Of a stretch of 25,807 nt of DNA, positions 1 through 7,362 are shown piece after piece. The DNA lies in assembly GCA_964525785.1 (NCBI GenBank), contig CAZGIX010000051.1, positions 1-25,807 of the forward strand. The letters run 5' to 3'. This stretch comes from JAQBDA01 sp964525785 (GTDB lineage Bacteria > Chloroflexota > Anaerolineae > Anaerolineales > UBA4823). The notes under the pieces are model-generated. The model did not search any database, was not told the DNA's origin, and saw nothing but the letters and a program-made list of their open reading frames with translations. Each line of letters opens with the position of its first letter. The first letter of the stretch is position 1. Both the position numbers and the translations under genes were made by a program.

Positions 1-72
1 TGGTTATTCAGTTTTTAAAGTGCTGCGACTACCAGGTTACTGCAAAAGTCGAGTTAAGACTTGAATTGCAGC

Positions 73-113
73 GCGACCGGGATAGGGGAATTTCCTTCCC
101 GGTCGCACCTTTT
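73..113 (+). terminator. Hairpin with short T-run, terminator-like
   Basis: A perfect 10-bp inverted repeat (GCGACCGGGA at 73-82 and TCCCGGTCGC at 97-106) encloses a 14-nt loop and is followed by ACCTTTT. This has the form of a rho-independent terminator read rightward, probably ending a gene that lies to the left of the window. The T-run is short, so termination is inferred and not certain. Confidence 0.5.
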
Positions 114-908
114 CTGATGTTACAAGTTCCATCTACAAAATTTTCTGCAAGATCATCGACTCAGCGGTTCTTACCCACCGTGGGTAGGGAACCCACCCTC
201 TCCGCAGGCTATAAGTTCCCCCCAGGGCAGCGTAAGCTGCACTTACTGCCGGACTTAATAATTCTGGTGGAAGGACTGTCAAAGTGCAAGGGCTGCTGCT
301 CCTGGGAAGGAGTTATATCATCTCTAGAAACCGGTTTTTCTTGTGGGTTAGGGTATTCGGGAAGGTTTTGACTACCATGCTCACCGGTCATGATTGCCCT
401 CTTCTGCTCAATAGAGTTGACCGTCCTTTATGCTCTTTTGGGGATAAAAGAAAACTCCGATTCCAACATGCTGATGTCAGAACCGGAGCGCCGGATGTGC
501 GCTAAGTCACGGATTCGGATTTATTCCTCCTGATAAGTTATAAGATGCTCCCGATAGATAATTGGCCGGGTAGGACACCGTTATGCTTTGGATAAACGAC
601 CGGCTGTTCGTCGATAAGACGCGTACTGACCAGACTCGCTTTCGCTCTTCTGGGCTCAGTTGCTTGATCATCCGGGTTTGTGTACTTTATCCCCGAATGA
701 ACGAAGGGAACTGTTCACGCATGGCTTTGATCATGTTAACCCAGCCCCATTTTCATATTCACGCCGCTAAGGAGATTTCCGCAGAGACAATTGACTTGGT
801 GGTGAAGGTGAGGTGGCTGGAAGGCAGCGCGAAATCCTCGGCGTGAAGGGAACTCGCAGAGGATGAGGTGTGCGATTCATAGACATCATTTCACTGTAGA
901 ACGAGTCT
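114..908. other. Stretch without a convincing gene
   Basis: About 800 bases with no ORF that looks like a protein family. The open frames are short (under about 105 codons), overlap on both strands, and lack a plausible ribosome binding site. The only local structure I see is a small perfect inverted repeat, ACCCAC at 173-178 and GTGGGT at 180-185, with a further ACCCACC at 191-197. Together with the adjacent transposase remnant this looks like decayed or intergenic DNA. Confidence 0.5.
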
Positions 909-1406
909 ATGGACACTGAAACACGAAGACGATTCGAATGGATCAATCTCTACCATGCAACGAAAGATGCGGGCTTGACCTGCCGGAAATGCGGCATATC
1001 GCGCCCCACACTACGCAAATGGTTGAGGCGATACCAGGAGCATGGCCTATCGGGCTTGGCAAGCAAGAGCCGTCGGCCGCTTCACTAACCAGCTGTGAAA
1101 ATCCATGAGGAAACAGAAGCTTGGATCCTCGATCTTCGCAAGAAACGCAAGTCTGGCGTCTGTCGTATCCAACACGAGATCGAACGACAACATAGTTTTC
1201 ACCTATCATTTGCCACAATCCAAAAGGTTCTCAAAAGCACAATCTCTCCATAATTGGTTGAATTGGGTGTTTGGTTAATGTACTACAATTACCAACGCAT
1301 ACACGGCTCTCTAGGAACATCACGTGTAGATAAGCTCTGGTAACGCATTTACGATGCACAGACAAGCGACGATGTTTTCGATGCTTTCGATCCTGCCAAA
1401 GAGTGA
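909..1406 (+). pseudogene. IS481-type transposase remnant
   Basis: Reading one frame from the ATG at 909 gives a recognisable but broken transposase. The first 59 codons form a helix-turn-helix region (key string RKWLRRYQEHGLSGLASKSR, typical of IS481/IS3-like N-termini), ending in a stop at 1086-1088. The same frame continues with a stretch resembling the second HTH (IHEETEAWILDLRKKRKSGV) to a stop at 1251-1253. It then gives YYNYQRIHGSLG, the C-terminal hallmark of the rve integrase domain, before a stop at 1341-1343 and a final stop at 1404-1406. A complete IS481 transposase has roughly 300 or more residues. Here nearly the whole DDE catalytic core is missing, deleted around 1250, and there are three internal stops. 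It is therefore dead. I could not delimit terminal inverted repeats. Its 3' end abuts the first gene of the catabolic cluster, so it may mark the cluster's left boundary. Confidence 0.85.
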
Positions 1407-1427
1407 TTCCGAGAAAGGAAGACAAAT

Positions 1428-2642
1428 ATGAAAATTAACCGACTTGAAACGATCTGGATTGATGAGCAGCCCAATACCAATTGGGTAAGAATCCACACCG
1501 ATGAAGGCCTGGTAGGGTTGGGCGAGACCTATTATGTGCCACGCGCGGTCAGCGCAGTGATCCACGACGTGTTCGCCAATCTGTTGCTCGGGCGAAGCGC
1601 CTTCGATATCGAAAACCACTGGAATAATATGTTTTCAACAGTCAACTTCTTCGGCTATGGCGGGACAGAAACCCGGGCGATCAGCGCCATCGATGTGGCC
1701 TTGTGGGACCTACTTGGCCAGTACACCGGACAGCCGATCTATCATTTGTTAGGAGGGCGAAACCGGGACCGCATTCAAATCTATAACACCTGCGTGAGTT
1801 ATGGAGCGTACCAGGATTTCCACATTTGGAGGGAAGGCCGGGCCGGCGATCTGGCCCAAGACTTGCTCAAGAACGGCATCACCGCCATGAAAATCTGGCC
1901 TTTCGACCAGTTCGGCGCCTCGCTGAACGGCCCGATCGGTCAGCGGGCTGGCGTCGAAGCAGTTGGGCCGGTGACCCATTTTCTGAGCAAGGCGGATCTT
2001 CAGAAGGGTTTATCGTATGTGGCGGACATTCGCAAGGCTGTCGGAGACAAGATGGAAATAGCAATCGAAGGGCATGCCCGCTGGAATTCGACTGAGGCAG
2101 CTAAAATCGCGCGTGCCCTCGAGCCGTATGGCATTCTCTGGCTGGAGGAAATGATCCCTCCCGATAACCCCGAATCCTATGCTCGCTTGAAAGCGGAAAC
2201 CACCATCCCCTTATGTGTCAGCGAGCGGCTTTTCACCCGTTTCGGATTCCGCCGGATGGTTGAATTGAACGCTGCGGATATCATCATGCCCGATATGGCC
2301 TGGACCGGCGGCCTCAGCGAAACCCGTAAGATCTGCGCCCTCGCCGATACCTATTACCTGCCGGTGACCAGCCATGACACCATCGGACCGGTCGCGCTGT
2401 GGTCAGCCGCACATCTCATGTTGCACATTCCAAACGCCATGATTATGGAAACCGTCCGCTCTTATTACAAGGGATGGTATAACGATATCGTCACCGATCC
2501 AATTCCCATTGCAGATGGCACGCTTTCTTTGCCGGAGAAGCCCGGATTGGGGACAGCATTGCGCCCGGAAATTTTAACCAGACCGGATGTCCATGTCGAA
2601 GTGTCCGATTTACAGCATCGCTTCGATCCATCGAAGGGTTAA
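1428..2642 (+). CDS. Enolase-superfamily sugar-acid dehydratase, galactonate dehydratase-like
   Basis: 404 aa, normal length for the mandelate racemase/muconate lactonizing enzyme group. The N-terminal capping domain is about residues 1-115 and the TIM barrel follows. Predicted metal ligands are Glu214 (in IEGHARW), Glu240 and Glu266 (in VSER). Catalytic-type histidines are His216 and His316 (in SHDT). These five positions have exactly the spacing of Asp183/Glu209/Glu235 and His185/His285 of D-galactonate dehydratase, except that the first ligand is Glu, not Asp. The family removes water from an aldonic acid to give a 2-keto-3-deoxy acid in the cytoplasm. The exact substrate cannot be read from sequence. 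An AAAGGAAG ribosome binding site lies 6 nt before the ATG. It is the first gene of a rightward set with an oxidoreductase and a cyclase-family hydrolase, and follows the transposase remnant by about 20 bp. A mannonate, rhamnonate or related dehydratase is possible. Confidence 0.88.
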   Translation: MKINRLETIWIDEQPNTNWVRIHTDEGLVGLGETYYVPRAVSAVIHDVFANLLLGRSAFDIENHWNNMFSTVNFFGYGGTETRAISAIDVALWDLLGQYTGQPIYHLLGGRNRDRIQIYNTCVSYGAYQDFHIWREGRAGDLAQDLLKNGITAMKIWPFDQFGASLNGPIGQRAGVEAVGPVTHFLSKADLQKGLSYVADIRKAVGDKMEIAIEGHARWNSTEAAKIARALEPYGILWLEEMIPPDNPESYARLKAETTIPLCVSERLFTRFGFRRMVELNAADIIMPDMAWTGGLSETRKICALADTYYLPVTSHDTIGPVALWSAAHLMLHIPNAMIMETVRSYYKGWYNDIVTDPIPIADGTLSLPEKPGLGTALRPEILTRPDVHVEVSDLQHRFDPSKG

Positions 2643-2712
2643 CCTTTTGACCGGAGACGCACCCCTGATCCACCGGGGCTTGCTTTACAAAAACCAGGTT
2701 GTGGAGGAGAAC

Positions 2713-3870
2713 ATGCCGGAAGACACTTATGGATTTACACCTTATCGCAAGTCCATCGAACTTGGCGATGTATATGGGATTGGATATGACGAAGAGCGAG
2801 CCTCCCGCCATAGAATCCGCCTGGGTTTCGTCGGCGCCGGTGGGGTAGCCCAATCCAAACACCTGCCGGCGATTAAAAGGTTACAGGCGATATGGGAGCC
2901 GGTCGAAGTGGTTGCTTTCGTTACACCTGATGAAGGGCAAGGGGAAAAAGTCCAGCACATCTTTGGCGGGCGTTGGTATGGAAAACTCGAGGATATGCTG
3001 GCTGTAGAAGAATTGGATGGAGTGGTGATCTGCAGCCCCGACTCACTGCATGCTGAGCACTGCCTGGCATGCCTGGAAAGAAATCTGCCGGTTCTAGTTG
3101 AAAAACCGATTACTCGCTCATTGGTGGATGCGCAAAGGATTTGTAGGCTGGCGGATGACAAAGGCTTGCCCTTGATGACCGTTTCCAATAAACGCTACGC
3201 TCCACCCTATTTCCGGGCCAGGAAGCTGATCGAGCAGGGACCTGTGACCAACCCCGCCATGTACGTGGGAAAGTTCAACCTTGGCTATAACTATGTCGAC
3301 CTTTTTGAGGCTGGCACCATTCATATTTTCGACATGACCCGCTATCTGATGGGGGATATTCAGAAAATTCGCTGCATTGGGAATGACCGGTATCATCGCA
3401 ACAAGCGCCGATACCCGGTTGACAATGCGATTTCCACGTTTGAGTTTGCCTCGGGAGCGGTGGGGACGGTTTATACCAGCTCAACTGCCCTGAGCTTCAA
3501 GCCGTGGGAGCGGGTCGAGGTTTATGGCGACCATGCCTGGCTGGAAGTAGACGACCAGTACAAACTGACCTTTCATGATGACGAGACCGGGCCTTCGAAA
3601 TATTGGACCCCCGTCTTTCCGAACACGCTGATATTTGATGAGGAGTTCGGCGGTTTTATGGGCATGCTCGAAAACTTTATCCAGGTGATCCGGGGAGCCG
3701 AGAAACCCTTGGTGACGGGATGGGATGGGTACCGGGCCTATGAGCTGGCGAGAGCCAGCGAAATCTCGCTCGCCCGACACAGCGAAGTGGTGTCAATCCC
3801 CCTGGAACCCTCATCCGCTGATCAAGAAGCCAATACCTGGCTTGAGAGCCATGGCTGGCCTGGAAATTAA
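2713..3870 (+). CDS. Gfo/Idh/MocA-family NAD(P)-dependent oxidoreductase
   Basis: 385 aa from the chosen start. The Rossmann motif GAGGVA is at residues 41-46 and the family hallmark EKP at 130-132, followed by the C-terminal alpha/beta dimerisation and substrate domain. Members oxidise or reduce hydroxyl groups on sugars, inositols and sugar derivatives with a nicotinamide cofactor. The frame is open back to an ATG at 2587, but that would overlap the dehydratase gene. The ATG at 2713 is preceded by GGAGG 5 nt upstream, which decides the start. About 30 residues before the Rossmann fold are longer than usual. The gene sits 70 bp after the dehydratase and is probably co-transcribed, consistent with oxidising a sugar or cyclitol in the same pathway. 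The specific substrate is unknown. Confidence 0.88.
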   Translation: MPEDTYGFTPYRKSIELGDVYGIGYDEERASRHRIRLGFVGAGGVAQSKHLPAIKRLQAIWEPVEVVAFVTPDEGQGEKVQHIFGGRWYGKLEDMLAVEELDGVVICSPDSLHAEHCLACLERNLPVLVEKPITRSLVDAQRICRLADDKGLPLMTVSNKRYAPPYFRARKLIEQGPVTNPAMYVGKFNLGYNYVDLFEAGTIHIFDMTRYLMGDIQKIRCIGNDRYHRNKRRYPVDNAISTFEFASGAVGTVYTSSTALSFKPWERVEVYGDHAWLEVDDQYKLTFHDDETGPSKYWTPVFPNTLIFDEEFGGFMGMLENFIQVIRGAEKPLVTGWDGYRAYELARASEISLARHSEVVSIPLEPSSADQEANTWLESHGWPGN

Positions 3871-3919
3871 CCTAAGTGAAGGCTACAAACATAACATACG
3901 TAACCAAGGAGATGAACCT

Positions 3920-4612
3920 GTGTTGGAAAATACTGCACGGATTGAATTCTTAGGCTACCCTTTGCACAAGGACGCCCCAAACCCGCCTGCCATTCCACCC
4001 ATTGAACTTACCCCATTTCTCAGTCTAGAAAAGGGAGATGGCGCCAACGTCACTTTGATTAAAGCTGCCAGCCATACCGGAACCCATATTGACGTTCCTT
4101 CTCACGTCGCCGCAAACGGATTGACATTAAGTGATTTTCGAGCGGAAGATTTTATTTTCACCCATCCGGTGGTGATTGATTTGCACCTAAATGATTGCCA
4201 GATTGTCCAACCGGACGATCTGGCCCGCTTTATGCCCGAAGCGAAAGAGGCGGATATCCTGCTCTGCCGTTTTGGTTATGGAGAAATTCGCAATACAGAT
4301 CCAACTCGCTACAGCGCGAAATGCCCGGGGTTTGGGGTGGCAAGCGCCCAATACCTGCTGGAGCAATTGCCAAACCTGCGTGCCCTGGGGATGGATGTGC
4401 CTTCTTTAGCCTGCATCGAACACCTTGACCAGTGCATGCCGGCGCATAATGTCCTCCTGGAAGGTGAGGGGCGCAGGTTCCTGGTGATTGAGGACATGAA
4501 GCTGGATGGCGAGCTGAAGAGACTGGCCGAGGTGATCATCGCTCCATGGTGGATCAGGGGGCTGGACGGCGGTCCCTCCATGGTGTTTGGGATCTTTCGT
4601 TTTGAAGAATAG
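3920..4612 (+). CDS. Cyclase-family (kynurenine formamidase-like) metal hydrolase
   Basis: 230 aa starting at a GTG with AAGGAGA 7 nt upstream. An ATG in frame at 3851 would overlap the previous gene and has no good ribosome binding site. The metal-binding motif of the cyclase/kynurenine formamidase fold (HxGTHxDxPxH) is intact: His52, His56, Asp58 and His62 in SHTGTHIDVPSH. Family members are manganese- or zinc-dependent hydrolases acting on amides, lactams, lactones or cyclic ketones, and many remain uncharacterised. It is the last gene of the rightward trio, 49 bp after the oxidoreductase. Tryptophan catabolism is not suggested by any neighbour, so a lactone- or ring-opening step in sugar-acid breakdown is more likely (inference). 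A small hairpin follows the stop. Confidence 0.83.
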   Translation: MLENTARIEFLGYPLHKDAPNPPAIPPIELTPFLSLEKGDGANVTLIKAASHTGTHIDVPSHVAANGLTLSDFRAEDFIFTHPVVIDLHLNDCQIVQPDDLARFMPEAKEADILLCRFGYGEIRNTDPTRYSAKCPGFGVASAQYLLEQLPNLRALGMDVPSLACIEHLDQCMPAHNVLLEGEGRRFLVIEDMKLDGELKRLAEVIIAPWWIRGLDGGPSMVFGIFRFEE

Positions 4613-4620
4613 CAGATTTC

Positions 4621-4644
4621 TCCTCCCGTAGACTACTGGGAGGA
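4621..4644. terminator. Hairpin between convergent genes
   Basis: TCCTCCC (4621-4627) and GGGAGGA (4638-4644) form a perfect 7-bp stem followed by TTTAT on the + strand. It lies just after the cyclase-family stop and overlaps the last codons of the leftward dehydratase. It could terminate the rightward transcript. There is no strong T-run, so this is only suggestive. Confidence 0.4.
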
Positions 4645-5796
4645 TTTATCACGGGTAAATTTCTCCAGCCATTCGCCTTCCCACAAGCTGGGAAAAGAGT
4701 TCTTGACGTATGGATGCCGAGCAATCTCTTCTTCGTCAAGCTCAAGCCCTAGCCCGGGTACGTCCCGCAGGAAAAACTCCCCATTCTGAAGTGGATTCCA
4801 GCCGCGCACTAGTCGATTCCGCCAGGGGATGTCAAACTCAGCAAAAGCCTCCTGGACCATAAAATTGGGGGTGCTGAGATCAAAGTGCAGGCAAGCTGCC
4901 AAAGCTACGGGCCCTACAGAACAATGAGGGGAGACACGGATGTCTTGAATTGCCGCCAGTGCAGCGATCTTCTTGCTGATCCATAACCCCCCACAATGTG
5001 AGATGTCCATCTGGACCACGTCGACCGCACACAGGGATAGCAGCCTGGAAAAATCAGCCAGCAAATAGAGCCGCTCGCCAGCCGCAACCGTAAGACGGGC
5101 CCTCTTCTTAACTTCCAAGAGCAGATCCGTGCTATCCGGACTGACCGGCTCCTCACACCAAACCGGATGGAATGGCGCAAGCCTGTCCATCATCTCCAGC
5201 GCGCTACCAACGGATAGACGGCCGTGGAACTCGATCATTAAACCCACTCCAGGTCCCACTGCCTCCCGGACTGCTGCAACCAATCCAATTGCCTCCTCAC
5301 TTTGCTCCGGTGACAGGTCCTTCCAGGCAGTACCAAAGGGATCGAATTTCAATGCCCGGTAGCCACGCCCAACGGCTTCTTGGGCCTTTTCTGCGTAGTC
5401 TTTGGGCGTGCGCGCTCCCCCATACCAGCCATTGGCATAGGCGGGCAGTCGCCGGTGGCAGCGGCCGCCAAGGAGTTTATAAACCGGCTGCTGGCACGCT
5501 TTTCCGATAATATCCCACATGGCAACTTCTGCCCCGCTGATGGCAGTCAAAATCGTGGCGCCTCCTTGATATTGGTCTCGGATCAGGCCGCCGATGGTTG
5601 CCTCAATATCGAATGGGTCGCGGCCGATCATCCTTTCCGCAAGCCATTCATGGCAAATGGTTTCGACCGTTTTCTCTTGCCACTCTAACGAAGCCTCACC
5701 GATCCCGGTTAAACCCGTATCGGTGGTCAGGCGGATGAATAAATAATTCCTCAGCCCAGAATTGGCCAGGAAAGTCTCAAAGCGGACAATTTTCAT
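4633..5796 (-). CDS. Second enolase-superfamily sugar-acid dehydratase
   Basis: 387 aa. A capping domain is followed by a TIM barrel with predicted metal ligands Glu189 (in IEFHGR), Glu215 and Glu241 (in GERLY). Histidines are His191 and His291 (in SPHCSVGP). Spacing again matches galactonate dehydratase (+26, +52 and +100), with Glu in place of the first Asp. It is clearly diverged from the dehydratase at 1428 and probably acts on a different acid sugar or stereoisomer. Start: ATG at 5796 with GAGGAG 7-8 nt upstream. A strong promoter (TTGACA, 17 bp, TATATT) reads into it from the shared divergent region, next to the GTnnnCA operator array. It could alternatively be an epimerase or racemase of the same subgroup, but the His/His pair favours dehydration. 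Confidence 0.88.
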   Translation of the reverse strand: MKIVRFETFLANSGLRNYLFIRLTTDTGLTGIGEASLEWQEKTVETICHEWLAERMIGRDPFDIEATIGGLIRDQYQGGATILTAISGAEVAMWDIIGKACQQPVYKLLGGRCHRRLPAYANGWYGGARTPKDYAEKAQEAVGRGYRALKFDPFGTAWKDLSPEQSEEAIGLVAAVREAVGPGVGLMIEFHGRLSVGSALEMMDRLAPFHPVWCEEPVSPDSTDLLLEVKKRARLTVAAGERLYLLADFSRLLSLCAVDVVQMDISHCGGLWISKKIAALAAIQDIRVSPHCSVGPVALAACLHFDLSTPNFMVQEAFAEFDIPWRNRLVRGWNPLQNGEFFLRDVPGLGLELDEEEIARHPYVKNSFPSLWEGEWLEKFTRDKSSQ

Positions 5797-5835
5797 CGTG
5801 GCTCCTCAATGGTTTAAGCAGAGGGATTTGGTTTG

Positions 5836-5864
5836 AATATACTTTGGGCCAGGTGTTCTGTCAA
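5836..5864 (-). promoter_or_regulatory. Sigma-70 promoter for the leftward dehydratase gene
   Basis: On the minus strand the -35 is TTGACA (5864-5859) and the -10 is TATATT (5841-5836), separated by exactly 17 bp. The start codon is about 40 bp downstream. The -35 lies immediately beside the repeat array at 5871-5898, so a protein bound there could control it. Confidence 0.75.
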
Positions 5865-5870
5865 GCGATT

Positions 5871-5898
5871 GTTTGCAGTCAATTGTTGACAGTCAACA
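5871..5898. promoter_or_regulatory. Tandem 7-bp GTnnnCA operator array, site A
   Basis: Four consecutive 7-bp units start at 5871, 5878, 5885 and 5892. The last two form the perfect palindrome GTTGAC-A-GTCAAC (5885-5897; TGTTGAC-A-GTCAACA at 5884-5898). The unit core GT..AC fits the general pattern of GntR/FadR-type operators. The array lies between two divergent promoters and contains the -35 of the rightward one. Closely similar arrays occur at 14265 and 25705. Confidence 0.75.
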
Positions 5899-5913
5899 TA
5901 TTAAGGGTATAAT
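5886..5913 (+). promoter_or_regulatory. Sigma-70 promoter for the LarA-like gene
   Basis: TTGACA (5886-5891) and TATAAT (5908-5913), both perfect consensus hexamers, are separated by 16 bp. The start codon follows about 38 bp after the -10. The -35 box is embedded in operator array A, so binding there should repress transcription. Confidence 0.8.
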
Positions 5914-5951
5914 CGATATTATATGACCAAAGGTTCGAAAAGGTAAACAGT

Positions 5952-7277
5952 ATGTGGATGGAAACTGGTAAAGCTTTTGATTGGGACCTACCCCTACCAC
6001 GCTTCCAACGTGTGAAGCAAGAATTCCCTCGCCCGCGAGAAAACAATGTCACGCAGGCAGTTTTTCGAGCCATCGACCGTTTACCGAATGTTGCTGCAAA
6101 GTGCCAGGGAAAAAGAGTTGCGCTAACCGCCGGCAGCCGCGGCATCAGCCAGATTCCGGAGATCCTGGCTGCGGTTGTCCGCTGGCTGCGTGAGCATGGC
6201 GCCGACCCATTCATTGTCCCCTCGATGGGCAGTCACGGGGGAGCTACCGCCCAAGGTCAGGTGCAGATGCTGGTAAACCTGGGGATCACCGAAGATTCAA
6301 CTGGCGCCCCAATTCACTCTTCCATGGATGTCGTCGAGGTTGGCAAGCTGTCAAATGGCATGCCAGTCTTCATCGATCGGATTGCCGCCAGCGCCAATGG
6401 CATTGTAATCGTCAATCGCATCAAGCCTCATACGGATTTTGTCGGGGACTTCGAGAGCGGGCTGGCAAAGATGGCAGTCCTGGGCCTGGGAAAACAGGAA
6501 GGCGCCAGTATCGTGCACTCATACGGTGTTGAAGGTTTGCAGGTTCTGATGCCTCAGGCGGCTCGTATAATCGTTCAAAACATGCCTGTGCTGTTCGGCT
6601 TGGCTTCCATCGAGAACGCTTATCATGAGGTCGCCATGATTGAGGCAGTTGTCCCAGATGGAATCGCCGGTCCCGAAGAACGAGAGCTTTTAAAACAAGC
6701 TTATGCGCTTCTGCCGCACTTCCCCTTCCCAGAGATTGATGTCTTGATCGTAGAGCAGATGGGCAAGAACATCAGCGGCGTCGGCATGGATCCGAAAGTC
6801 ATTGGGCGGGTGAAAGTACATGGGGTGCCCGACCTGGCTCCCTGTGATATCCGCGCCATTGCCGTCCTGGATCTGACCCATGAGGCGCATGGAAATGCCT
6901 CTGGAATCGGCCTGGCTGATGTGACCACCCGCCGTTTAGTTGAACAGATTGACTTCGAGGCGTTGTATATTAACTGCATCACAGCGGGGGTTTGCGGCAT
7001 TCAACGCTCCTTCATTCCTATGGTTGCACCGGATGATCGGGCCGCTATCCTGACCGCTCTGCGAGTCTGTGGGCAGGCAGACCCTCTTCAGGCACGTATC
7101 GTGCGCATCAAGAACACCCTCTCAATGGATGAAATCGATGTCTCAGAACGCCTGGCCCGGCTATTGCAGAACAGCGGGACGTACAGGCTGGTCAGCTCCT
7201 ATTTTTCATTGAATTTCAACCCAGAAGGCAGGTTGGTGCCGTTCGAGCAAGCATTCAAAGCTGTCAAACCTGCGTGA
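5952..7277 (+). CDS. LarA-superfamily (lactate racemase domain) protein
   Basis: 441 aa. The N-terminal domain has the LarA-type motifs GSRGI (61-65), GSHGG (93-97, His95) and KPHTDF (158-163, His160), then KMAVLGLGKQEGA with Lys173 and Lys181, and His189. These match positions where the LarA superfamily carries catalytic histidines and the lysine that holds the nickel-pincer nucleotide. Characterised members racemise or epimerise 2-hydroxy acids such as lactate or malate in the cytoplasm. This sequence belongs to a divergent group often labelled only as DUF2088, so the substrate is open. No larB, larC or larE cofactor genes are in the window. It is the first gene after a near-perfect promoter and precedes an E1/E2 dehydrogenase set by 85 bp, suggesting it feeds a 2-hydroxy acid into oxidation. 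The protein is probably soluble, since I see no signal peptide. Confidence 0.8.
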   Translation: MWMETGKAFDWDLPLPRFQRVKQEFPRPRENNVTQAVFRAIDRLPNVAAKCQGKRVALTAGSRGISQIPEILAAVVRWLREHGADPFIVPSMGSHGGATAQGQVQMLVNLGITEDSTGAPIHSSMDVVEVGKLSNGMPVFIDRIAASANGIVIVNRIKPHTDFVGDFESGLAKMAVLGLGKQEGASIVHSYGVEGLQVLMPQAARIIVQNMPVLFGLASIENAYHEVAMIEAVVPDGIAGPEERELLKQAYALLPHFPFPEIDVLIVEQMGKNISGVGMDPKVIGRVKVHGVPDLAPCDIRAIAVLDLTHEAHGNASGIGLADVTTRRLVEQIDFEALYINCITAGVCGIQRSFIPMVAPDDRAAILTALRVCGQADPLQARIVRIKNTLSMDEIDVSERLARLLQNSGTYRLVSSYFSLNFNPEGRLVPFEQAFKAVKPA

Positions 7278-7362
7278 TAAGTTTTATAAGCGTTAGCTCG
7301 ACTGGTAGGGAAAAGGCCCGGTCATCTTATATAGGCGTAAACCCTGAATTGAGGAATTTAGC

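Noticed and set aside
583..846. 87-codon open frame in the left gene-free stretch
   Set aside because: No family resemblance, no good ribosome binding site, and no operon context. Not enough to call a gene, though a decayed fragment cannot be excluded.
2587..2712. Longer N-terminus for the Gfo/Idh oxidoreductase
   Set aside because: It overlaps the upstream dehydratase gene and adds 42 residues unlike the family. The ATG at 2713 has a strong ribosome binding site.
3725..3919. Longer N-terminus for the cyclase-family hydrolase
   Set aside because: It would overlap the oxidoreductase gene by about 146 bp. The GTG at 3920 has AAGGAGA at ideal spacing and gives the normal family length.
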